Assembly: GCA_023424865.1 (NCBI GenBank)
Contig: JAFADM010000314.1
Coordinates: forward strand, 1 to 10,232
Origin: Bacillota bacterium
Lineage (GTDB): Bacteria > Bacillota_A > Clostridia > DSM-8532
DNA: 10,232 nt
Direction of reading: 5' to 3'
This document shows, piece after piece, positions 1 to 7,914 of this stretch. The first letter of the stretch is position 1; each line of letters opens with the position of its first letter. The translations under genes and the position numbers were made by a program. The notes under the pieces were generated by a model, which was given only the letters and a program-made list of their open reading frames with translations, made no database searches and was not told the DNA's origin.

Positions 1-1347
1 GTTCTGGTGGATCTGGGAAATCCCACACGGACCAAGCTGGAGCAGGGCGGGCTGGTGGTCAGCATTGACGAGCTTAGCGAAAAGGCAGGATCCGATGAGC
101 TGAAAAAGAACATTGGCGACTTTTCTCTCAACTGGTTTAAAACAGAGGACGGCAACACCTATGTCATCCCCAACTTTGTGGCTACGCCCGAAATGATGAA
201 AACGGGCGAGGGTATAGAAAGCAACTATGTTTACGGTGTCAGGGAGGATATGTACAAGGCTGTGGGAAGCCCTGATACCTCCACACCGGAAGGCTTTATC
301 CAGATGCTCAAGGATGTTAAGGAAAAATTTCCTGAGGTAGACGGAAAATCCTTAATCCCTTTCCTTTTCACAGATCCGGGCAAGTGGTCCGAGCCCTTTG
401 ACGGTACCATCGCAGGCGGCTTCAATGCTTCCTATCTCCCTGCGGAGGAAGATTATCTTAATGCCTTCCGTCCTGTATTCGTAACCGAAAATTACAAGGA
501 AGCCTGCAAATTTGTGAATACCCTGGTAAGAGAAGGGCTTGCTCCCAAGGAGTATTATACCTATAAGCCCGAGCAGATAAAGGAGCTGAAGGTTCAGGGA
601 AGGGTTTTCTGTATTGCAGGCCACAGCGCCGGTGATACCTTTACGGCGGTCAATGATTATGTAAATGCCAATCCTGAAGCCCGTTATGTTCCCATTGAGT
701 ATCCCAGAAACAGCAAGGGTGAGGAGCCGAGACTTGTTCCCGCCAATGTGGGTACGGGCTGGAATGCCTGCCTCGTTACAACAAAATGCAAGGATATAAA
801 AAGAGCGGCCCAATTCCTCACCTATACCACCTCTGAGGCAGGGGATACCGCGGTGAACTGGGGTGTGGAAGGCGTTCACTATACCGGTATCGGTGAAGAC
901 GGCATGCCCGTGTACAAACAGGAGGTTCTGGATGCAAGAGCAAATGACTATGCCAAGGTCTTTCAGAATCAAATGGGCTTTGACTCGCTTTGGTTGTTCG
1001 GTACCTCCTTTGCAAAGTTTAACCAGCTAGCCGTCGCCACCAGAGACGACGCTCAAAAGCAAAGGTATGAGATGTCCAACAAGTATGCCGTACTGGATGT
1101 GTGGTTCAACGACAACAATTTAAAGCCGGACGCCACATCCCCTGAAGGGCTTTTGTATCAGAAGCTTTCACAGGATATCAAGGCAAGAGCACTCCCCAAA
1201 ATACTGCTGGCCGACACGGATGAGGAATTTGAAAAGGAATGGAATAACATGGTTGAAAAAATCAATTCCGAACCCGGCTTGCAGGCTGCTTACGATAAGG
1301 TTATGGAAATTGCCAACGAAAACTACAACCGGATTAACGGGCAATAA
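1..1347 (+). CDS. Extracellular sugar-type ABC transporter solute-binding protein, 5'-truncated
   Basis: This is the C-terminal part, about 448 residues, of an extracellular solute-binding protein (family 1 type) of the kind that delivers oligosaccharides to CUT1-type ABC importers. The frame is open from the first base and the visible sequence begins inside the mature domain (residues V-L-V-D-L-G-N-P). The signal peptide and expected lipobox cysteine must therefore lie upstream of the window, and the GTG at position 7 is not a credible start. Family-like features are an early D-L-G-N-P-T strand, mixed alpha/beta composition rich in Trp, Tyr and Phe, and a helical C-terminus ending in N-E-N-Y-N-R-I-N-G-Q. 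Its permease genes are not in view. It converges on the ECF operon and is probably unrelated to it. The ligand cannot be read from the sequence. The binding-protein call is fairly secure; the sugar specificity is inferred from subfamily resemblance. Confidence 0.8.
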   Translation, partial: VLVDLGNPTRTKLEQGGLVVSIDELSEKAGSDELKKNIGDFSLNWFKTEDGNTYVIPNFVATPEMMKTGEGIESNYVYGVREDMYKAVGSPDTSTPEGFIQMLKDVKEKFPEVDGKSLIPFLFTDPGKWSEPFDGTIAGGFNASYLPAEEDYLNAFRPVFVTENYKEACKFVNTLVREGLAPKEYYTYKPEQIKELKVQGRVFCIAGHSAGDTFTAVNDYVNANPEARYVPIEYPRNSKGEEPRLVPANVGTGWNACLVTTKCKDIKRAAQFLTYTTSEAGDTAVNWGVEGVHYTGIGEDGMPVYKQEVLDARANDYAKVFQNQMGFDSLWLFGTSFAKFNQLAVATRDDAQKQRYEMSNKYAVLDVWFNDNNLKPDATSPEGLLYQKLSQDIKARALPKILLADTDEEFEKEWNNMVEKINSEPGLQAAYDKVMEIANENYNRINGQ

Positions 1348-1364
1348 AACGGACGATTAGAAAT

Positions 1365-1416
1365 AAAAGCTCTCCCTGCCGCAGCTGCGTAAGCGGTGTC
1401 TACAGGGGGAGCTTTT
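1365..1416. terminator. Bidirectional rho-independent terminator between convergent genes
   Basis: The left arm AAAAGCTCTCCCTG (1365-1378) pairs with CAGGGGGAGCTTTT (1403-1416), giving 14 pairs with one wobble. An inner CCGC/GCGG stem (1379-1382 with 1393-1396) extends it. On the plus strand the stem runs into five T residues (1413-1417) and terminates the binding-protein gene. On the minus strand it ends in TTTTATTT and serves the ECF operon, whose last stop codon is about 53 nt away. Confidence 0.85.
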
Positions 1417-1469
1417 TGCCTGCCTCGGCTGAAGGCATTCATAATCGCTCAATTATATCAAATTGTGAA

Positions 1470-2966
1470 TTAAAGGTAGCGGACAGGGGCCCCCTCCTCC
1501 TCAGGGTAGATAAAAAAGCTCTTTATTTTTTCAACTCCCCGGGCATCCAAAGGATAGCTGTCCATGAGGGTCCCCTTTTCCAGATGGAGAACATGGGTGC
1601 AGCTCCAAAGAATCAGCTCCAGATCATGGGAGATAATGAACAGGGTTTTGCCTGTCCGGCTCAGCTCCCGAAGGCGCTCTGACACCTCTTTCATGTGCTT
1701 GAGGTCAAGGCCGCTGGTGGGCTCGTCAAAAAGGACGATATCCCGGTGGCTTGCCAGGGCTCCTGCGATGGCCGTCCGCTGCTTTTGCCCTCCGGAAAGG
1801 GAGTGGGGATGGCGTTCCTTCATGGACAGAAGATCAAGGCTGTTTAAAATGGCATGAGCCTGTTCCTCGTCCTCGTCGGCCATGCTTAAAAGCACCTCGT
1901 CCAGAACACTTTCAGTAAAAAGCTGGTGATTCACGTCCTGCATAACCATATAGCAGCGTTTAAGCCTTTGCTTTGAGGAAAGGTGCCGTCCGTCGATTGA
2001 AAGGGTGCCCCTGCACCGTTTCTCCAGCCCGCAGAGACAGCGGGCAAAGGTGGATTTTCCCGCACCGTTAAGGCCGATAACCGCAATAATGCCCCCTCTG
2101 GGAACCTCGGCCCTGTCAATGTTAAGGGCCGGTTGGCCCTTGCGGTCATAGAGATGCAGAAAATGGTTCAGAGTAACCGTTTCCTCGGAGCTGCGGGCTG
2201 TGCCGCTTTTGCCCTTAAGGCTTTTCAGACAAAGGGGCCGAAGGCCCATTCCCGAAAGGGCATCCCCTGACAGGGCCTTAAACTGAGCGGGGGTGTACTC
2301 CCTCTCAATGCGCCCCTTTTTCATAACTAATACACGATCCCACAGCTCCCGCAAAAAATACAGCCTGTGCTCGGCAATGACAATGGTTTTACCCTTGCTT
2401 TTCCACAGCCGGATAAGTCGGCGCAGGTCGTCGATTGCCGCCATGTCCAAATTGGAGGAGGGCTCATCCATAACCAGAATTTCAGGCTCGCATACCGACA
2501 CGGAAGCACAGGCGATCTTTTGCTTTTCGCCTCCGGAAAGCTGAAACAGATTGCGTTCCAGCAGGTGGTCCATATTGAATTCATCTACGGTACGGCGGAT
2601 TCTTTCTTCAATTTCCTCCGCAGGCATCCCCAGGTTTTCACCGCCAAAGGCCAATTCGCCGGTGGTATCCACATTGAAAAACTGGGATCGGGGATTTTGA
2701 AATACCGAACCTACAAGCCTGGCGGTATCATAAAGGGGGAGCTTGTGAATTTCTCTGCCGTCTATAATTATCTCTCCGGTGAGGGTGCCTTCATAATAAT
2801 GGGGGATGAGTCCGTTGATGAGCCTTGTCAGCGTGGTTTTTCCGCAGCCCGATTCGCCGCACAGCAAAACCACTTCACCGTCCCCAAGGGTTAAATTAAT
2901 GTTTTTAAGCCCATTTTCCTCTTCCCCCAGGGCATAGGTAAAAGAAACATTTTTAAGCGTGATCAC
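1470..2966 (-). CDS. ECF transporter energizing ATPase with two fused ABC domains (EcfA-type)
   Basis: This 498-residue cytoplasmic protein carries both ATPase domains of an energy-coupling factor importer in one chain, as in YkoD-type proteins, so no separate EcfA1/EcfA2 pair is needed. Domain 1 has Walker A GESGCGKTT (37-45), Q-loop Gln90, signature LSGGEKQ (143-149), Walker B ILVMDE (163-168) and switch His200. Domain 2 has Walker A GLNGAGKST (298-306), Q-loop Gln343, signature LSGGQKQ (390-396), Walker B VLFDE (411-415) and switch His447. Both sites look catalytically intact. A poorly conserved linker of about 50 residues (roughly 230-285) joins them. Translation starts at GTG (2966-2964), since the M-I-T-L-K-N-V-S-F-x-Y opening is the usual start of this domain and an AGGAGG site lies 10 nt upstream (2977-2982). 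It follows ecfT after 27 nt and is the last gene of the operon. It should bind the coupling helices of the adjacent EcfT. Confidence 0.93.
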   Translation of the reverse strand: MITLKNVSFTYALGEEENGLKNINLTLGDGEVVLLCGESGCGKTTLTRLINGLIPHYYEGTLTGEIIIDGREIHKLPLYDTARLVGSVFQNPRSQFFNVDTTGELAFGGENLGMPAEEIEERIRRTVDEFNMDHLLERNLFQLSGGEKQKIACASVSVCEPEILVMDEPSSNLDMAAIDDLRRLIRLWKSKGKTIVIAEHRLYFLRELWDRVLVMKKGRIEREYTPAQFKALSGDALSGMGLRPLCLKSLKGKSGTARSSEETVTLNHFLHLYDRKGQPALNIDRAEVPRGGIIAVIGLNGAGKSTFARCLCGLEKRCRGTLSIDGRHLSSKQRLKRCYMVMQDVNHQLFTESVLDEVLLSMADEDEEQAHAILNSLDLLSMKERHPHSLSGGQKQRTAIAGALASHRDIVLFDEPTSGLDLKHMKEVSERLRELSRTGKTLFIISHDLELILWSCTHVLHLEKGTLMDSYPLDARGVEKIKSFFIYPEEEGAPVRYL

Positions 2967-2993
2967 CTTTAATACTCCTCCTCGCGGGATAGG

Positions 2994-3722
2994 TCAAATC
3001 AGGATTGAGAGGCACAGCGCCGCCAGCATGACTCCTGCAAAAAGCATATCCCAGAGTCCAAATCCGATTTTACAAATGTTAGTGCGTTTGTTAGGCGAAC
3101 CCAATCCCCGGGTAAGCGCCGCCGCCGAAAGCTCGTTGGCGATTTTGGCTATGGACAGCATAAGAGGGACCATGCGGTATTCCAGCATGGCGGCAGGATT
3201 TCGGAGCAGGCTTTTGGCGCCTATTCCCCTCATGCGCATGGCGTCGCCAATAGACCGGGATTCCTCCCATACCGTGGGGAAAAAACGGAACATAACCGAC
3301 AGGGGGATTGTGATCAGGCGGGTGACATGGAGGCGCTCCATGGCCGCAATGAACTCACTGACCCTGGTTGTTGAAAGTAGATAATACCCGAAAAGGGTTC
3401 CAGGCACAAAGCGAAGCATAAGCTCGGCAAACACCCTGAGGAGAATGCCGGGTACACCTGTTACCGCAGCATAAAGGGTAATCTGCATTATCTGGGCCGC
3501 GCCGTAAAGCAGCATATAGACAGCAGCCGTCCCGCCTCTGCCGGATACGGCTAGGAGCAGGAAGGGGATGGCTGCGGGCACGAGCCTCAGGCAGTCCGCC
3601 ATAGGCGTTTTACTGCCTGCCATCACCATAAGATTGATGGCAAGCAGCAGAAACAGCTTGGTTCTGGGATCCAGCCTTATTCGTGAGCGGACGGACGCCG
3701 TTTGCATAAGCTGAATTTGCAT
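2994..3722 (-). CDS. ECF transporter transmembrane component T (EcfT/CbiQ family)
   Basis: This 242-residue membrane protein transmits ATP-driven motion of the EcfA domains to the substrate-binding S component. The N-terminal R-L-D-P-R-T-K-L (16-23) followed by a hydrophobic helix is characteristic of the CbiQ/EcfT family. Hydrophobic segments lie at about 22-36, 47-59, 66-92, 104-116 and 223-242. The cytoplasmic coupling region carries two Arg-Gly motifs, A-M-R-M-R-G-I (161-167) and A-A-L-T-R-G-L (201-207), corresponding to the paired X-R-G motifs that dock in the ATPases. Length is normal for the family. Its ATG overlaps the stop codon of the S-component gene as TAATG, a 1-nt overlap at 3722, so the two are probably translationally coupled. 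EcfA follows 27 nt downstream. Family assignment is firm; the transported substrate is set by the S component. Confidence 0.9.
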   Translation of the reverse strand: MQIQLMQTASVRSRIRLDPRTKLFLLLAINLMVMAGSKTPMADCLRLVPAAIPFLLLAVSGRGGTAAVYMLLYGAAQIMQITLYAAVTGVPGILLRVFAELMLRFVPGTLFGYYLLSTTRVSEFIAAMERLHVTRLITIPLSVMFRFFPTVWEESRSIGDAMRMRGIGAKSLLRNPAAMLEYRMVPLMLSIAKIANELSAAALTRGLGSPNKRTNICKIGFGLWDMLFAGVMLAALCLSILI

Positions 3723-4303
3723 TACACAATTCCCGCCCTCTTAAAATGCTTCTTCATAACGCTCCGCCCCATATAGGCCCCCGTCACTGCGCCCAAAAGC
3801 GTTAAGGCGATGATTGCCGGCAGCATCCAGCCTGTAATGAGGGACGCCACACTATCCGAATAATCATTGCCCTGCCCCGAGCTCACAGCGGCAAAATAGG
3901 CATCCTTCATAATCCACATGGGAAGCATGGACCCGATAACCCACAAACTCAGGCTTAAATAAGCCAAAAGCAAATGCCGCCAGCTTTTATACCCTCCTGC
4001 CTTGAGGAAAATGTCGGCGAGAAGGCCGCACACAGCCCCGGTGGCAACGACATACCACCCGTGGCCCATGGCAAAGGTCATAAGTCCCATAAGAAGGCCC
4101 AGAATAAGAGCCATTCCGAACTTATTGGCCTTTGTTAAAAACAAAACCATGGGAATGCCTGCTAAAATAGCCAGCACTACTGGGAAAAGCACCGCAAAAA
4201 TGGGAACGAACCCTGTCATAGCGCTGATAAAAAACAAGACGAAATAAATGGCTGTAAAAACACCTACATTGATAAGATCCTTGATATTTAGCTTGTTGTC
4301 CAT
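3722..4303 (-). CDS. ECF transporter substrate-binding S component, Trep_Strep/MptD family
   Basis: This 193-residue hydrophobic protein has about six membrane segments (roughly 13-31, 35-57, 64-80, 84-104, 112-131 and 158-181). The N-terminal K-L-N-I-K-D-L-I-N-V-G-V-F-T-A-I-Y motif and the central G-H-G-W-Y (80-84, near V-A-T-G-A and G-L-L-A-D) match what I recall of the Trep_Strep (MptD-like) family of putative S components. It lacks the features I associate with riboflavin, biotin or thiamine S proteins. Its position directly before ecfT and the double-ATPase gene indicates a dedicated ECF importer. The ATG at 4303 is preceded by a GGAGG site (4312-4316). His81, Trp83 and Tyr84 are conspicuous polar or aromatic residues within a membrane segment and could contact the ligand; this is inference. 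The substrate is undetermined. Heme or a metal chelate is the context-based guess. Confidence 0.82.
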   Translation of the reverse strand: MDNKLNIKDLINVGVFTAIYFVLFFISAMTGFVPIFAVLFPVVLAILAGIPMVLFLTKANKFGMALILGLLMGLMTFAMGHGWYVVATGAVCGLLADIFLKAGGYKSWRHLLLAYLSLSLWVIGSMLPMWIMKDAYFAAVSSGQGNDYSDSVASLITGWMLPAIIALTLLGAVTGAYMGRSVMKKHFKRAGIV

Positions 4304-4337
4304 AATATTAACCTCCGTTTTATGTTGGAAGAAGCTT

Positions 4338-4366
4338 AGGAATGGCTAATTTCTTTAGCCATTCCT
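4338..4366 (-). promoter_or_regulatory. Perfect 12-bp hairpin in the half-transporter/ECF gap
   Basis: AGGAATGGCTAA (4338-4349) is exactly complementary to TTAGCCATTCCT (4355-4366), with a 5-nt loop. It begins at the stop codon of the upstream half-transporter gene and sits 35 nt before the S-component start. Neither strand has a U-tract after the stem (minus strand continues AAGCTTCTTCC), so it is not a standard terminator. It may be an mRNA-processing or 3'-end-stabilising element, or a weak attenuator that sets different dosage for the two halves of the operon. Confidence 0.6.
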
Positions 4367-6111
4367 TAAATGCTCCCTGCCTTCAGTTTCCAGCCCACAG
4401 CCTTTTGACGTACGCCGATAAAGTCGGAATAAATGCCCTCTTGACCTATGAGCTCACTGTGGGTTCCCTGCTGCACAATCCTGCCATTGTCAAGGACAAG
4501 AATTTTATCCGCGTGGCGAACCGTTTTAAGCCTGTGGGCGATCATAATAATGGTTTTATTTCGGGTAAGCTCTAAGATAGCCGCCTGAAGCTTGCTCTCG
4601 TTTTCCGGATCCACATTGGCTGTTGCTTCGTCAAGAATAACGACAGGCGCGTCCTTGATTATAGCCCTGGCAATGGATATGCGCTGCTTCTCTCCCCCGG
4701 AAAGCGTTGCGCCGCCTTCGCCTATGACGGTGTCATAGCCTTGGGGCAGAGCAGCTATAAAGTCGTGGCAGCAGGCTTTTTTTGCAGCGGCGACAACTTC
4801 CTCCGGTGTTGCTTCGGGCTTTCCGAACTTAATATTGTTGGCAATGGTATCGTTAAAAAGGTAAACATTCTGAAAAACCATGCTGATATGGGCAAGAAGA
4901 CTGTCCAGAGTGTACTCGCGCACGTCTCTGCCGCCTAAGGTAACGGTGCCCTCCTCCACATCCCAAAAGCGGGCGGTGAGATTGCACAGAGTGGTTTTAC
5001 CTCCCCCGGAAGGGCCTACGATGGCTGTGGTGGAGCCTTCGGGAATAGTAAAGCTCACATTGTCGATGATTCTTCTGTTTCCATAGGAAAAGCTTACGTT
5101 TTGGAAAGCAATATCCCGTTTTACCGGCTTGACCTCCTTGCCGTTCCCGTCCATGACAGGCGTACGGTGAATATCCTCCACACGGTCAATGGACGCATCG
5201 ATGAGGCGTATGAAGGAGGACATAAGCCCCGCGGCTTCAAGCTCCGAATAGACAAAAAAGCCGCAAACAATCATGAGAAGGCACATAAAAAGCTCCATGG
5301 TTCCGTTGAGATGGAAGACAATGGAGGCAGCTACCATGACGACGCTTGTAAGGCGCAGCACCAGCTGCTGGAGGCCTACATAGGGTATAAACCCGATTTC
5401 CATTTTAAAATTGCGCTTTTCCACATCAAGAATGGCCCTGTCGATGGTTTTATTGGCTGTTTTATGAAGGTTGAAGCTTTTTACCACGCTCATGCCCTGT
5501 ATGTACTCCAAAACGGCATCCACCAGATGGGCCTGGGCTTCCTGTCGCTTGGGGGAAAGAAGGCGGGACTTATTCTGAAGCACCGCGTTGACAGCTAAAA
5601 AAAGCAAGGCTCCCGCCAGAGCGATAAGTCCGATGCGCCAGTCGAAAAAAAGCAGGCCGATAATCATAATAAGGGTTCGGATGAGGCCGTGAATGGTTCT
5701 AACCATAGCGGGGGGCGCAATTTTCTCAATTTCCTCCATGGTTGTTGTGGCGGCGGCGGTAATGGTGCCCAGACTATGATTGTTGAAATAGCCCATGGGC
5801 ATGTATTTCATACGCTCGCCGATTTTAATCCGCTTTTCCTCGCACATAGCGTAGCTTCCCGTTATCTCGCACTTATGGGCGATATGGCGGGTTACAATGG
5901 TACCGGCGACACTGAATACCATAATACCGAAGGTCAGTCCTGCGGTGGAAGGGCTCATGCTGCCTTCAACCATTGTCTTTAAAACCAGCGCAATGGCCAT
6001 CATCTGGAAAGCCTCACACAGGGAATGAAGAACCGCAAAGGTAATTCCCTTTTTCCATTTTCCCCGCTGCTCCCCGGCAAAGTCAAAGAATTTACCAAAA
6101 ATCCGGAACAT
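4366..6111 (-). CDS. ABC half-transporter (fused permease and ATPase), second of a pair
   Basis: This 581-residue fusion has an N-terminal transmembrane domain (about 1-310, six predicted helices near 26-52, 63-85, 143-160, 163-182, 253-276 and 278-300) and a C-terminal ATPase domain. The ATPase motifs are all intact: Walker A GPSGGGKTT (366-374), Q-loop Gln414, signature LSGGEKQ (470-476), Walker B VVILDE (490-495) with the catalytic Glu, and switch His526. The fold is that of ABC exporters, but the subgroup with A-T-A-x-x-D-P-E-N-E after Walker B includes the IrtAB and YbtPQ metallophore importers, so the transport direction cannot be assumed. The ATG at 6111 follows a GGAGG site that lies at the end of the preceding gene, a 13-nt gap, which supports coupled synthesis of a heterodimer with the 6125-7867 product. 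Its TAA stop lies at the edge of the hairpin at 4338-4366. Family call is secure; substrate is unknown. Confidence 0.9.
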   Translation of the reverse strand: MFRIFGKFFDFAGEQRGKWKKGITFAVLHSLCEAFQMMAIALVLKTMVEGSMSPSTAGLTFGIMVFSVAGTIVTRHIAHKCEITGSYAMCEEKRIKIGERMKYMPMGYFNNHSLGTITAAATTTMEEIEKIAPPAMVRTIHGLIRTLIMIIGLLFFDWRIGLIALAGALLFLAVNAVLQNKSRLLSPKRQEAQAHLVDAVLEYIQGMSVVKSFNLHKTANKTIDRAILDVEKRNFKMEIGFIPYVGLQQLVLRLTSVVMVAASIVFHLNGTMELFMCLLMIVCGFFVYSELEAAGLMSSFIRLIDASIDRVEDIHRTPVMDGNGKEVKPVKRDIAFQNVSFSYGNRRIIDNVSFTIPEGSTTAIVGPSGGGKTTLCNLTARFWDVEEGTVTLGGRDVREYTLDSLLAHISMVFQNVYLFNDTIANNIKFGKPEATPEEVVAAAKKACCHDFIAALPQGYDTVIGEGGATLSGGEKQRISIARAIIKDAPVVILDEATANVDPENESKLQAAILELTRNKTIIMIAHRLKTVRHADKILVLDNGRIVQQGTHSELIGQEGIYSDFIGVRQKAVGWKLKAGSI

Positions 6112-6124
6112 TTAAAATCCCTCC

Positions 6125-7867
6125 TTACAGCTCATCCTTGGCATCCCTGTGGGCCTGCCACATGCTTTGGTACAATTCACAATTGAGGAGCAGCTCCTCA
6201 TGCCTGCCCTCGGCCGGAATGCGGCCGTTTTCAACAACGGCAATTTTATCGGAGTCGGTGATGGTGGACAGCCTGTGGGCTATGACAATAAGAGTTTTTC
6301 CCTTCACAAGCCTGGCGACAGCCTCCTGGATTATAGCCTCATTCTCCGGATCCGTATAGGCGGTTGCCTCATCTAAAATGACAATGGGTGCGTTTTTTAA
6401 CATGGCACGGGCAATGGCAATGCGCTGCCTCTCACCCCCGGACAGATGTCCGCCCGCATCTCCGGCAAGGGTGTCATAGCCTTTTTCCAGCTTCATAATG
6501 AAGTCATGACAGCCCGATGCTTTTGCGGCCTGCTCCACCTCCTGGTTTGATGAGCCGGGTTTACCCATACGGATATTATCCCGAACTGTTTCATTAAAGA
6601 GGTAGTTGTCCTGAGAGACATAGGCAAAAGTGTCATTAAGCTGTTCCGTCGGAATCGCCTTGATGTCCGCTCCTCCCAGGGTGATGCTGCCGCCCCCGTA
6701 ATCCCAGAAGGAGGCGATTAGCTTTGCGATAGTGGATTTTCCTCCGCCGGAGGGCCCTACAAGGGCCAGTACCGTACCGGCTTCAATTTCCAGGTTCACG
6801 CCATTGAGAACCTGCTCGTCCTTATAGGCAAAGGTAACATCTTGAAGTACGATATTCGTTCCGTTAAGCTTCTTGGTTTCATAAGGACGATTAAGCTCGG
6901 GCGTATCAAGAATGGATCCGATGTCCCCCACAATCGTGCCTATTTTGGCAATGTCGTCGGTAAACATCATTGCAGCTATGATAGGCCCCACAATGCCCAG
7001 GGACAGAATGGTAATAGTAATGAAGGTAGGGGCGTCCAGGGTTCCGCTCAGGTAAAAAAGGCAGCCTGCGGGCAGCACGCCCAACAGAACGGCAGGCCAG
7101 ATGCTCTGGGCTATGGCGGAATAAACCTGGGTAGCCTTCATCCACTCCATAACAAGCCGTGTATTATTCTTTACGGCGTCAGTGAATCGGGCGTAGGATT
7201 TAGCCGACTGATTGAACGCCTTGATGACCTGGATACCGTTTATGTATTCTACCACAGTGGCGCTCATATGCTTTCCGGCATTGGTTAAGGCAGCGTATTT
7301 AGAGGCGTAGTCCTTCATCATTCCCATATAGGCCATAAAGCCCAGGGGGAGGGTTATGAGGGATACCAGCGCCATTCGCCAGTCCAGAGTGAAAAGGTAA
7401 AGGATGATGGCAAGAGGCACCAGAAGGTTGGAGGTCATTTCCGGAAGCACGTGTGCCAGGGGTGTTTCAATGCTGTCCACCCGCTCGACCATGGTGGTCT
7501 TGAGCTTGCCCGAGGGCGTGTCCAGAATATAGCCCATGGGAGCTCGGGTAAGCTTGGAGGTCATTCTCAGGCGCACCTCGGAAATAACGGCAAAGGTGGC
7601 CTTATGGGAAAAGGTCGTGGATACGCTCATAAAGACAGCCTTTAAAGTAAATCCGGCCGCCGCAATGCCGCACCACATGAAGTAAAAGGGTAAATCGCCG
7701 GTGCCCTGGATAAGGGAAATCAGCATTTGGGCCACTGCAAAATAAGGGACCATTCCGGATGCCACACCCAGAAGCGCAAAAAGAACCGAGGCAATATAAC
7801 CTCCTTTATGGGGTTTGGCGAAATCCACCAGCCGGGAAAAAGGACTTAGGGGAGTGGATGAATCCAT
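6125..7867 (-). CDS. ABC half-transporter (fused permease and ATPase), first of a pair
   Basis: This 580-residue permease-ATPase fusion is the probable partner of the downstream half-transporter. Predicted membrane helices lie near 28-58, 63-90, 148-164, 166-190, 250-277 and 285-310. The ATPase domain has Walker A GPSGGGKST (371-379), Q-loop Gln419, signature LSGGERQ (475-481), Walker B IVILDE (495-500) and switch His531. Thus both partners keep a catalytic Glu and a full signature motif, unlike many heterodimeric exporters with one degenerate site. The A-T-A-Y-T-D-P-E-N-E segment (501-510) is one I associate with IrtAB/YbtPQ-like transporters. The ATG at 7867 has a strong AGGAGG site 7 nt upstream (7875-7880). 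It is the first transport gene after the regulatory gap and so the likely first cistron of the transport operon. Substrate and direction are not shown by the sequence. Confidence 0.9.
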   Translation of the reverse strand: MDSSTPLSPFSRLVDFAKPHKGGYIASVLFALLGVASGMVPYFAVAQMLISLIQGTGDLPFYFMWCGIAAAGFTLKAVFMSVSTTFSHKATFAVISEVRLRMTSKLTRAPMGYILDTPSGKLKTTMVERVDSIETPLAHVLPEMTSNLLVPLAIILYLFTLDWRMALVSLITLPLGFMAYMGMMKDYASKYAALTNAGKHMSATVVEYINGIQVIKAFNQSAKSYARFTDAVKNNTRLVMEWMKATQVYSAIAQSIWPAVLLGVLPAGCLFYLSGTLDAPTFITITILSLGIVGPIIAAMMFTDDIAKIGTIVGDIGSILDTPELNRPYETKKLNGTNIVLQDVTFAYKDEQVLNGVNLEIEAGTVLALVGPSGGGKSTIAKLIASFWDYGGGSITLGGADIKAIPTEQLNDTFAYVSQDNYLFNETVRDNIRMGKPGSSNQEVEQAAKASGCHDFIMKLEKGYDTLAGDAGGHLSGGERQRIAIARAMLKNAPIVILDEATAYTDPENEAIIQEAVARLVKGKTLIVIAHRLSTITDSDKIAVVENGRIPAEGRHEELLLNCELYQSMWQAHRDAKDEL

Positions 7868-7880
7868 GGTTTTTCCTCCT

Positions 7881-7900
7881 TTAGTTAGAACAAACTAACT
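7881..7900 (-). promoter_or_regulatory. Overlapping TTAG...CTAA dyads: candidate operator next to the ribosome binding site
   Basis: The plus strand reads TTAGTTAG-AACA-AACTAACT. This gives two overlapping 6-bp dyads offset by 2 bp: TTAGTT/AACTAA (7881-7898) and AGTTAG/CTAACT (7883-7900). It abuts the AGGAGG site (7875-7880) of the first half-transporter gene. The offset double dyad suits two dimers binding one site. The TTAG...CTAA ends loosely recall DtxR/IdeR-type boxes, although spacing and centre differ. A TetR operator is the alternative. Confidence 0.5.
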
Positions 7901-7914
7901 TGACGGTAAATTTT

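Noticed and set aside
7..9. GTG at position 7 as the start of the solute-binding protein
   Set aside because: The frame is open to base 1, there is no room for a ribosome binding site, and the protein would lack the expected signal peptide and lipobox. The gene is truncated by the window edge.
352..972. A 206-codon open frame on the minus strand opposite the solute-binding protein
   Set aside because: It is antisense to a recognisable binding-protein gene and its translation shows no family features.
1435..1443. CATTCATAA word shared with the inverted repeat at 8757-8802
   Set aside because: A nine-base AT-rich match with no surrounding symmetry near 1435 is expected by chance and gives no support for a shared regulator site.
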